Below are positions 9,477 to 18,385 of a stretch of 64,000 bases of DNA, one piece after another. The DNA is taken from positions 69,147,876 through 69,211,875 of the forward strand of contig CM056576.1 of NCBI GenBank assembly GCA_029721435.1. Reading direction: 5' to 3'. The notes below the pieces were generated by a model, which was not told the origin of the DNA, searched no databases, and worked only from the letters and a program-made list of their open reading frames with translations. A program made the position numbers and the translations under genes. Position 1 is the stretch's first letter. Each line of letters opens with the position of its first letter. The stretch is from Gymnothorax reevesii (lineage: Eukaryota; Chordata; Actinopteri; Anguilliformes; Muraenidae).

Positions 9477-10500
9477 AGATGAGGGGGAGTTTCAAGATGA
9501 TGAACCTAGAATTAAAGCTGAAGTTCTTTCATGTAAATTGTCAAATTCTGAAGTGTTGCAAAATCTTGATGTAAAACTCCAGCACTTAGAACCCTCACAG
9601 AAAGATCAGTTTGAGAGGTTGATCAAGAAATATAAAGATCTATTTCCTGATGTTCCAAAGAGAGTTTCTATAGCCTCTCATGATGTAGATGTTGGTGATG
9701 CCAAACCAATAAAACAGCATCCGTACCGGATTAATCCTGAAAAGAGAGAGATTGCTGAGAAAGAGGTTGAGTACATGTTAGAACATGATATTATCAGACC
9801 CTCCAACTCAGATTGGAGTCCACCCTGTGTACTAGTTCCAAAACCTGATGGAAGTACTAGATTCTGTACAGATTATCGCAAAGTCAATGCTGTAACTAGA
9901 ACTGATGTGTTTCCAATACCTAGGATTGATGATTATATTGATAGAGTAGGGCAAGCAAAGTTTCTGACCAAGATTGATTTATTGAAGGGTTATTGGTGTG
10001 TGCCTTTAACTGAGAGGGCCAAGAGCATCTCTGCTTTTGCCACACCATCTGGGTTGTACCAGTATGAAGTCCTACCCTTTGGCATGAAAAAAGCCCCAGC
10101 CACGTTCCAAAGGATGATAGAGTCTACAATCGCCGGATTGCCACACACGGGTGCTTACATCGACGACCTGATCACATGGAGTGAGTCCTGGGAAGAACAT
10201 CTAAAAGATATAGAGATGTTATTCCAGCGCCTGACCCAGGCTAACCTGACTGTTAACCTGAACAAGAGTGACTTTGGTTGTGCTACTGTCACCTATCTTG
10301 GCTACGTCATAGGCCACGGTAAGGTGGCACCCATAAATGCTAAAGTCCAAGCCATCATGGACTTTCCAGTTCCTGAGAACAAAAAAGCTTTGCGCCGCTT
10401 CCTTGGAATGATCGGGTACTACCGCAAGTTCTGCAAGAACTTTGCTGAGATTGCTCTCAGTCTCACCAACCAACTGAAGAAAGGCGTAAAGTTCACTTGA
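9418..10500 (+). CDS. Gmr1-like reverse transcriptase
   Basis: Contains the Ty3/gypsy RT blocks in order: VEYMLEHDIIRPSNSDWSPP, CTDYRKVNAVTRTDVFPIPR, KFLTKIDLLKGYWCVPL, LPFGMKKAPATFQRM and the YIDDL active site (YxDD), then YLGYVIGHGKVAP. True family sequence probably begins at about 9455, where it takes over from the integrase frame. It stops at TGA 10498-10500, a position where the family has Trp, so the stop is likely a mutation within the RT/RNase H connection. Confidence 0.88.
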   Translation: MTEMLGLQLSLQIPLVEKCEDEGEFQDDEPRIKAEVLSCKLSNSEVLQNLDVKLQHLEPSQKDQFERLIKKYKDLFPDVPKRVSIASHDVDVGDAKPIKQHPYRINPEKREIAEKEVEYMLEHDIIRPSNSDWSPPCVLVPKPDGSTRFCTDYRKVNAVTRTDVFPIPRIDDYIDRVGQAKFLTKIDLLKGYWCVPLTERAKSISAFATPSGLYQYEVLPFGMKKAPATFQRMIESTIAGLPHTGAYIDDLITWSESWEEHLKDIEMLFQRLTQANLTVNLNKSDFGCATVTYLGYVIGHGKVAPINAKVQAIMDFPVPENKKALRRFLGMIGYYRKFCKNFAEIALSLTNQLKKGVKFT

Positions 10501-10963
10501 GATCATGCATGCCAGAGAGCCTTCGATCGCCTGAAGTCTCTGCTGTGTCACTTCCCCGTGCTCAAATCTCCTGACTTCAACAAACCGTTCTCCATCGCGG
10601 TCGACGCTAGCGACCAAGCTTGTGGATCTGTGCTCCTACAGAGAAGTGACTCTGATGACATTGAGCATCCCGTGGCATACTTCTCCAGGAAGTTCAATCG
10701 CCAACAAAAGAACTATCCCACAATAAAGAAGGAGCTGTTGGCTCTGGTTCTATCTTTACAACTATCTTTGAGGTTTATGTTGTACAGTTCAAAAGCCAAT
10801 GATTGTGTATACTGACCACAATCCGTTATTGTTTTTGAATAAGATGAAAAACAAGAATCGGAGATTGTTGAATTGGAGCTTGATTTTACAGGAGTTTGAC
10901 TTGGAAATTAAGCATGTGAAGGCTACTGACAATGTAATTGCTGATTGCGTATCCTATGTTTGA
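10501..10963 (+). pseudogene. Gmr1-like RNase H
   Basis: Follows the TGA with HACQRAFDRLKSLLC, then VDASDQACGSVLLQRS (first catalytic Asp), YFSRKFNRQQKNYPTIKKEL (catalytic Glu) and, after frame changes near 10765-10790, VYTDHNPLLFLNK (catalytic Asp) and KHVKATDNVIADCVSYV ending at TGA 10961-10963. These are the expected features of Ty3/gypsy RNase H. Confidence 0.85.
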
Positions 10964-11124
10964 ATGTGTATATATCACGTTTATTAGCACATTGTGTTAT
11001 ATGAATATGTATATACGTATATATATATATATATTTTATATACAAGTGTCTACTTAACCATTTTTATATTGAAAAGAAAAATTTTTCCTTTTGGAGTCAA
11101 AATTTTTCCCATTTGAAATGGAGG

Positions 11125-11562
11125 TGTAATGCAAATAGAAGCCACTAGATTCAGCCCAGACTGGAGCTAGGTTTGGGCATGTCTGGGACAAGTTCCAGAG
11201 AATTAAAAAAAAAAGAGGTCTAAATGTGAGAGGGGTCTGCAAAAGAGTATATAAGGAGGAAAATTGAGAGAGTAAAGTAGTAGGAGAAATTGCAAGCAGA
11301 AGGATACATTTGACCTGACCTGTTTCTCTTTTCAAGACCTGTGTAGCTTTTTGTGGATTTTTGCCTGAGTTGGTGCATTTCCTTCTCTGGGAACATCGTC
11401 AAGCAACCCAACAAAAGGGACTGTAAATATTTTTTTTGTTGTATTTTTCAATCTTGGTCAGTAGAGTAGATAGTAGTTTGGTTAAAAGTGTTTGGTTTTA
11501 TTAAATGCGTTTAAGTTTTAAAATTGTGTCTGTCATCCCTTGCTGTCATATATGTAATAACA
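11125..11562 (+). repeat. 3' LTR of the Gmr1-like element
   Basis: Begins TGTAATGCAAAT right after a short purine tract (GAAATGGAGG) and ends GTAATAACA, giving TGT...ACA ends and a length of 438 bp. A TATA-like AGTATATAAGG lies at about 11246. No second LTR copy is seen upstream of Gag, so the boundaries rest on ends and context. The bases after it (AATTGGGGCCATAAC) resemble a primer-binding site, which is unexpected after a 3' LTR. Confidence 0.65.
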
Positions 11563-12205
11563 AATTGGGGCCATAACAGTATTGTGATGGAAAATATATG
11601 TGGACACACACAAAAAAAGCTACAACAGTTCATGTAAATGATATATTTTTTTGAGACACAATTTTCTGTCCAATATTTGGACACATTTGGACCTTATAGG
11701 AAAAGTACTGTGCCGATTTTGTTGCAACCTGGCATGATGATTGCTCATGAGCTGCTTTTCTAAATACTTATCAATATCATCAGCCATACCCAGTAAGAAT
11801 CACTGCTCATTTTTGAAGTATTGTTGATGGCCTCGGTTAGCGTAAAATCGCCCATACAGCAGTCAGGTATCTTACCCGTTTTGTTTCCAGGTAGTCCTGT
11901 TTTGGTTTTGTTCAGTTCCTTTCTTGGGCAACACTCAGGTCAAGGCTGTTTCAATGAACTTTACTCGTCCGACCGAGTCAGACCATCCGTCGAGTGAAAA
12001 GTCGGACCTTCGACAGACTATGTCCATCAGGCGTTTCAATAAAAAAAAAGGAGGATGTCTGACCATGGTCACTGTTTGTTCGAAGTTACGTGAGAATTTA
12101 TACCTCAGCGATGCACTGCTTCGCTATTTGACGTTCAAATATTCAAAATAAGTTCACGTTAAATGAAAAAAGAAAAAAAAACCCCAATGTTGATTAGGTA
12201 GATCA
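11563..12205. other. no gene or recognised element
   Basis: Flank between the Gmr1-like LTR and the next element. A GTTTCAATGAACTTTACTCG segment near 11949 and GGCGTTTCAATAAAAAAAAA near 12030 loosely resemble sequence at 15740-15770, but not well enough to define a repeat. Confidence 0.3.
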
Positions 12206-12406
12206 TTAAAGGGACATTGTGCAGGAATTACTCCCATCCAGCGTTGGAATCGTGTATTACATTCAAAGGAATAATGCACTTTAGCGCCTCACTTTTTAAA
12301 CACGGATTGCAACTACGACAGCGACCGTGTATCAAAAAGCCTTGTCAAGGCTGATGAAACCATCGATGTATTAATAGAACTGTTGCTACTGAACCGAAAG
12401 CCAGCA

Positions 12407-12487
12407 TATCGAGGGCTGACTGCAATAAACAGTTATGCCCAATACATAAGATCCGGACATAACTGTTTATTGCGGTCAGCCCTCGAT
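12407..12487. repeat. long hairpin inside the Kolobok-like element
   Basis: The arm TATCGAGGGCTGACTGCAAT.. (12407-12437) is matched by its inverse at 12458-12487 with one mismatch, around a 20-nt loop. It may be a short fold-back insertion or an internal structural part of the element. Confidence 0.8.
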
Positions 12488-14070
12488 ATAATACATGAAG
12501 CAGCAAAACACAGTACCGTGAATCAGTGTAAGATATTCAAAGTAATGGTAATAAACAACTCTGCTTAGGTGCATCTCGAACATGTTATAATACGAAAAAG
12601 AAAAGCAAGTGTTAGCTACATGCACACTTATAGGATGTCACCTTCAATAGTTACCGAATACATACCCGTCATCCAACCCAAGTTAAATAACAACAGCCTT
12701 TGCTACCTCACTGTTTATCCTGTAACATTACATAAAAGACTGGTGAAGCAGCCGAGTTGCTATAGCCTATAACAACGCCATTCATCAAATACAATAACTG
12801 AAAACACTGGTGTCGTTACACCTGCTCACTTTACAGACTTGGAAATGACATAAGCCGACAGCACGGAATCCTCTGACCAGTGCTACAAGCGGAGGACCGC
12901 AGCAGTGCATCTTACGAGAATGCTCTAAGAGACAAGGTCTTCTTGGTGTTCGCGTGGCCTGAATTAATATTTTGTAAAAGTTGTCTCTGCCGTGGAAAAG
13001 GCCACCGACAATTTATGAGAAAAAATCAGATTATATATTGATCATTTGCAGTAATCAAAAAAAATTATTCACGGATCTATTAAAGTGTCTTTTTCCATTG
13101 TCCCTTATGGAATAATTTCCTTTTGCCCCCCAAGGCATAACGTCACTTGGGATCAGCTAGACTGCAAAGTCCTTGTCGGCGAGCGCGTATCTCTACGCGT
13201 ATAGAGCTAACGTTAGAACCAAGTTAAAACACATTTGTTGGTGCATTGCTAAACAAGAGTGTTAAGCGCTCATTGCAAAAAACTTTCAATACTTTTCTAC
13301 ACTCACCCTAGGTAAGCAGATGTTTAGCTGTACTCGCGTAATCAAGCGGTCAGGCGGAGTTGACCACGTTTTATTGTTCGGCATGTTACTTTCAGAATGC
13401 ATTAGGGGAAGTAGATGTACATTTAGCAGTATCTCTCGACCACTTGTAGAAGCAAAATTACGAACAGAAGACACCGTCGTGACAATTTAATGTCAGATGA
13501 GGCGGACCCTCTTAGCGACCGTCAAAGCACGGACAGGTGTCATTTGTGATAGGAAGGCTGATGCGAAGTCTAACGAAAAGAAGTCTGCTGCATGGACCAG
13601 CATCCAGAAGCACAAATCGAACTAGTAATTGGAAGGGACACAGACACGTCCTTTATGACAATTAATCCTGGCTAGTTCTCAATCATTTTCCTCCATTGAG
13701 GCGTTTTCCAGTTATCTTCATTGGCAACTGAAGACACGATTTATCTCCATATGCGATCTATAACAGCGATACAATCATGGGCTTAATTCGGTACAGAGAA
13801 ATAATGTAGCGTACTTATTAAAAGGCTAATGCTTCGCCTCGATTGAACTGGTCCGCATTGTAATGACATACCGCCTTTTACTCTCGGTATTGCATGGGTT
13901 GATAAAAAAATGTGGCACTCTGCTGTTAAATAGGCCATTAAAAGCGTGCTGGCAGTCGACAGCTATACAATTTTTAACAACGTAGATTTAAATGCAGCAC
14001 GTTCTAGGAACTGTTTAGCCGTTTCATTCATGTACAGGAAATAAGCACCTTTCGTGGTTATGAGCCTGTA

Positions 14071-14242
14071 TGTTTACGTGGTTTCAGTAGCTTAAGTCGC
14101 GATTAACACCGGCTTTTAGTCACAGTAAATGCCAGCTTCTAAAGTCCTACCCACCAGCTTCACTGCCACTAAAAGCTGGTGGGTAGGCTTCGAAAGCCGG
14201 CGTTTTACCGCGATTATGAAAGCTACTGAAACCACGTAAACA
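14071..14242. repeat. fold-back (MITE-like) sequence, about 172 bp
   Basis: The outer arm TGTTTACGTGGTTTCAGTAG (from 14071) pairs with CTACTGAAACCACGTAAACA (to 14242). Inner arms with CACCGGCTTT / AAAGCCGGCG and CTACCCACCAGCTT / AAGCTGGTGGGTAG extend the palindrome almost to its centre. No coding content. Nested in the Kolobok-like element. Confidence 0.75.
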
Positions 14243-14947
14243 AATAGTTCCACCTGTAACAAAGAGAATGCAGTATTTTAGCAAGATCTACTATTATGTT
14301 GCTTATGATAACAAGCAACACTGTGTAACAAAACTGAATGAAAAGTTGTGTTTAGGCTGATTTAGGCAGTACAGTTGACTTACTTGTTGAGGAGAAAGCT
14401 GGCAATTTCAGCGTCCCTTAGAAAATCTTTCTTCCTCATTAGCTCCGTCCACCTGGGGAAGACTAGCCCGATGTTCACCCTTGTTTTTTTGAGCGAGCCG
14501 GTGGCGCTGCCTTTTCAATTCTCTTTTTCATTTTTTTTTTTTTTTTTTTGCGGATGAGGATTCGGTCTTCTGTGCTGATGCTGCATATGTATGGTCCTGC
14601 ATTATGTTGCAGTAGTAATGATTTTCAATGTAGCCACGATAGCCTCTCTTCCTGATTTCCTCCGGTGTCTCAATCGCTGTGCACTGGCATGCAGGGCAAA
14701 CGCGGATTTATCCCGAGTTTGGTGCCATTTGTCCCTTGCCAGCGGCAACAGTTTCAAGATGGCTGACTGACATGGCGCTCCCCTACCAGCTTCCCCGCCC
14801 AATGTTGAAACAATCTAAATTTCTTCGTTTACAAGAATATATCAGATTATTAGCGGAGGTAATAATACACCAATGATGACATATATGAATGCAGAATTAG
14901 ATTTTGGCAAATAAAAAAAAATTGAATGTTACACATTGTCCCTTTAA

Positions 14948-16855
14948 CTTCTATTCAGACATACATTAGCGGCGCACATCGCTGTAAGATGTCACATGAG
15001 TAACGTTCATTTTCAGTGGGCTGTTAACTGAATACAGTCTCGCTAATTAAAAGCAGTCTTTGCTCACTGTGCACTCTGTGCTAAAACTACGATTGGCAAC
15101 AAAACAAAGCTATTGAACACACAAAAGACATTAAAACATTCATATCGTCATGATCGCTCATTTTACAGAATTGAGTTAAGATGCTCTCACACCACACACA
15201 GATTACATTCAAACTCAATGCAAAGACGCGGTTGCGTTGACTTTGAATCTGTCGTGCGAAAATTTGTTTTGAGTCCAGTGTGAAAGAGGCTTTATGCAGA
15301 CGGGCGATAAGCAGAGCTCCACTCTCGGTCACACTAAGCACCACAAATACGACCACTGAGAACCATGCCGAGACCGCGATTGTCCCATGAGTGTTCACAG
15401 AGCATGCACAAAAACACAACTTTTTGTCGCGCTTGCGGATAACGGTAGCAATGATTTAAAAGTGAAATCTTCACGTGTTGTTCATAAATTATGTAGTTGT
15501 TAGAAAAATTCATTGGCGGATTTAACAGAGCTCCGTTTCTGGGTGTAGGCTATTCTGGTATTGAGGGCATTGGTTGTACTGTCTTCCCATTCTTGATATA
15601 TTTTGGGCTGTCTGCGCTTCCAGATAAAATCAAACAAAAACAAATTTTGGCGTTATATTTTTTTGTTCGACCGGGTTTTAGGACAACTCTCGAGTAGTCC
15701 AAGAAAGTCGGACAGTCCAACCGGGTCAGAGGGCGACGGACCGTTTATTGAAACACTCATAAAAAGAGTGTTTGTTGGAACAGCCCCCTGGACCTTGAAT
15801 GTGTGTTTTGTTGTCATGTTCTTGTTTTCTGTCCTGTAAATATTGTAAATACCACTATTTGCACAGTAAAAGCACCCATTTACACCATTTCACTTGTGGA
15901 TTTTGTGTTATTGCCTCATATCCCGTTGTGTTTTCTGAAAGCCTCTGTAAACCCAAGTCCACAAAAACCTTTGAATTACGTTATTTAGGGTTGTATGTGC
16001 GTGATAGTAGGCATACTAAAATATTAGTAATTATGTTCAATTCAAATCCGAGGCTTTGTTATGAAATTTTTAGCACCGGTCTTCTTACTGCGGTTGTATT
16101 GGGCATAGTTTTCTTTGTGGGTTATTATGTAATAAGCCAAACCAATTGGGAAAAAAATCCATAATTTGTCCCACCCCTAACTGAAATTATAAAAGCTCTC
16201 TGCCCTTACCAGTTGGCCTGAGCCCGAGAAACATCGTCTTGAAGAAGCCTGTCTTGCGATTGATTACTCAACTACATTTTGGTTTTATTTATCTATCTGT
16301 TCGTCTGTCTGTCCACGTATTTGTCTGTCCCCCGCTATTTCCCCTATCATGTATGTTTATATTAGCTCCATTCAAAATGCACCAGTAAATGATTTTTGTG
16401 AATGGGACATGTGCTCGTGGAATGGTACTTCCGCTCTGGCTCGAAAGTCTTATGCTGCGTTCAAACCAGCTTGTGAAAAATGTGTTTCTCAGAACACAAG
16501 CGGTGATTTGACTCACCTGACAACCTGTGCTCACAAGCAGTGAACTGGTGGTTAATTCAGCGGATCAGTCTTCACCACTCCTGAGCAAAATGAGGCCAGA
16601 GTTTGTTGTATTTCCATATCACAATGTTTGCATTGTTTTTTATTGGGAAATTAAGTAAATATTTTGATACCTTAATTATCGCCCATGGTTTCGCCCGTGA
16701 CAGACTGGCAGCGAATGAATGCTCTCCATCTGTGTCTTTTTTGCAACTGGTTGAGTGGCAAGCTAATGACGATGCAATAATATTGGACAGTGCTAGCAAA
16801 CGACACAACAACACTCCGAAACGGCGGCGGCTTCTCTGGGCCTGAGCTCATCTGA
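14948..16855. other. no gene; one segment related to the element at 55.8-56.5 kb
   Basis: The segment 15200-15300 (CAATGCAAAGACGCGG, TTGACTTTGAATCTGTCG, AGTGTGAAAGAGGCTT) resembles 56030-56160 and 35560-35630. The rest, including short open frames at 15799-16164 and 16349-16543, shows no recognised protein. A run of CTGT-rich sequence lies near 16290-16330. Confidence 0.3.
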
Positions 16856-17449
16856 GATTAACTGAAAAGTGGAAAAGTGTGTTGTGGTGTGACAAGTCCA
16901 CATTTCAGATTGTTTTTGGAAATCTTGGACATTGTGTCCTCTGGGCTAAAGAGGAAAAAGACCATCGAGATTGTTATCAGCGAAAATTTCAAAAGCCAGC
17001 ATCTGTGCTTGTATGGGGATGTGTTGGTGCCCATGGTGTGGGAAACTTGCACATCTCTGAAGGCACTATTAATGCTGAAAGGTACATACAGTTTTTGGAG
17101 CAACATATGTTGCCAACCAAGCATTGTCTTTTTCAGGGATGTCCCTGCTTATTTCAGCAAGGCAATGCCTAACCACATACTGCATGAGTTACTGTGGCTT
17201 CGTAGCAAAAGAGCGCGGGTAATAGACTGGCTTGCCTGCAGTCCAGACCTGTCCTTCATTGAAAATATGTGGCGCATTATGAAGCGCAAAATCCAACAAT
17301 GGAGACCCCGGACTGTTGAGCAACTGAAGTCCTACATCAAGCAAGAATGGGAAAGAATTCCACCTACAAAGCTTTTACAATTAGTGTCATCAGTTACCAA
17401 ATTTTTATTGAGTGTTGTTAAAGGGAAAGGTGATGTAACACAGTCGTAA
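16856..17449 (+). pseudogene. Tc1-like transposase, C-terminal two thirds, dead
   Basis: Reads [56 protein letters not shown], then after a frame break ACSPDLSFIENMWRIMKRKI and TVEQLKSYIKQEWERIP. These are hallmark fish Tc1 catalytic-domain blocks. Of the catalytic residues, the first Asp remains (LWCDKS, with the usual Glu changed to Lys), the second is Gly (FQQGNA) followed by a stop at 17170, and the Glu remains (IENMW). The N-terminal DNA-binding part is not recognisable. Confidence 0.88.
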
Positions 17450-17617
17450 ACATGCCCCTGTCCCAGCTTTTATTATAACCTGTTATGGGCATCAAATTCA
17501 AAATGAGTGAATATTTAAAAAAAACGAAAAAAAACAAAGAAGTTTATCAGTTTTAACATTAAATATCACTTTGTAGTGTACTCAATTGAATATAATTCGA
17601 AAAGGATTTGCAAATCA

Positions 17618-18318
17618 TCATATCCCTGAACGCCGAATGGCGTTCCGGGGATATTATGTTTTTGGTCCGACCGCCGCCGCGCTACATGTTAACGCGATAA
17701 CTTCAGTAATATTTCAATGAGAAATTTCAAGTTTTGCATATAAGTAAGTATCATAAAGAGGAAGAACTGATTCCATTTTGGACAATTTACAATTTCTAGA
17801 TTGGCCACCAGGGGCCAAAAACTGAGAAAAATCACGCTTTTTATCATATCTCTGGAAATATTTGTCCGATTGACCTCAAATCAAGTGCAAATGAAATGTC
17901 ATGACCTGAGAATGTGTCCTACGATAACATTATACCAGTTTGGTTCAAAATTTTGACACCAGGTGGAGCTTTGTCACATAAAATTCACCATTTTTGCCAT
18001 ATCTTTGGAACTTTTTGTCCTTTTGACATGAAACACTGTGCAACTGCAACGTCATGACCTCACAACATGTCACATGATGACATCATACCTGTATTGTTCA
18101 ATATTTTGCCACCAGGTGGCGCTTTGTGATGGAAAATTACCATTTTGGCCATATCTTCAGAACCATTTGTCCAATTGACCTGAAATTCAGTTCAAATGAA
18201 AGGTCATGACCTGAGGAGCTTTATATTGTAATGGGTCTATTCAAGAATGGGAGAATTGGAGGATTTGGGGCATTAGGGGATGTTCCCCAAGCCGTTGCCT
18301 CCGACGGCATAAGCCTAG
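17618..18318 (+). mobile_element. nonautonomous Helitron with internal tandem repeats
   Basis: Starts TC and ends CTAG, inserted between A (17617) and T (18319) without target duplication; removal restores the Tc1 sequence CAAATCA-TTGTATTCTG. A hairpin GCCGT-TGCCTCC-like loop-ACGGC (18291-18309) precedes CTAG by 6 nt, as Helitrons require. A 5' subterminal hairpin (ATATCCCTGAACGCC / GGCGTTCCGGGGATAT) is followed by TATGTTTTTGGTCCGACCG. The interior has about three 150-170-bp units, each with a GCCACCAGG-type core. No coding capacity. Confidence 0.9.
17805..18123 (+). promoter_or_regulatory. CTCF-like motifs in the Helitron repeat units (putative)
   Basis: CCACCAGGGGCC (17805-17816), CACCAGGTGGAGCT (17957-17970) and CCACCAGGTGGCGCT (18109-18123) occur once per repeat unit. 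The last agrees closely with the vertebrate CTCF core (CCACNAGGTGGCGCT-type). Binding is an inference from motif only. Confidence 0.4.
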
Positions 18319-18385
18319 TTGTATTCTGTTTTCATTCATGTGTTACACAACATTCCAACTTTATTGGAATTGGGGTTTGTTAATT

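Larger units (their letters stand above)
6436..11562 (+). mobile_element. Gmr1-like Ty3/gypsy LTR retrotransposon, 5'-truncated
   Basis: The order of domains is Gag, zinc knuckle, protease, integrase, reverse transcriptase, RNase H, 3' LTR. Integrase before RT is the Ty1/copia arrangement, yet RT and integrase (with GPY motif) are of Ty3/gypsy type. That combination defines the Gmr1-like group known from fish and other deuterostomes. No 5' LTR exists: the element joins LINE sequence at about 6435. Inactivating changes are a frameshift near 6540, TAG at 7056-7058, a frame change near 9455, TGA at 10498-10500 and two frame changes near 10765-10790. Confidence 0.9.
12210..14943. mobile_element. 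nonautonomous TTAA-flanked DNA transposon, Kolobok-like
   Basis: The ends are AGGGACATTGTG (12210-12221) and its near-perfect inverse CACATTGTCCCT (14932-14943; 11 of 12 positions match). Both are directly flanked by TTAA (12206-12209 and 14944-14947). TTAA target duplication with 5'-RRG termini fits Kolobok; piggyBac, the other TTAA user, usually has 5'-CCY ends. No transposase reading frame is seen in the 2.73 kb. The interior includes two fold-back structures annotated separately. Confidence 0.65.
17450..18385 (+). mobile_element. 3' end of the Tc1 relic, split by a Helitron
   Basis: After the transposase come CATGCCCCTGTCCCAGCTTT and AAAGGATTTGCAAATCA, then a 701-bp insertion. The sequence resumes at TTGTATTCTG (18319) and ends with CCAACTTTATTGGAATTGGG (about 18356-18376). 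The same ending, uninterrupted, is found at 62600-62680, which confirms the reconstruction. Confidence 0.85.

Noticed and set aside
12210..14943. piggyBac assignment for the TTAA-flanked element
   Set aside because: The termini begin AGG rather than CCY, which fits Kolobok better. It is kept as Kolobok-like with moderate confidence only.
15799..16164. 121-codon open frame with hydrophobic stretches
   Set aside because: No recognisable domain, no coding signature, no supporting splice sites. Chance frame in AT-rich sequence.
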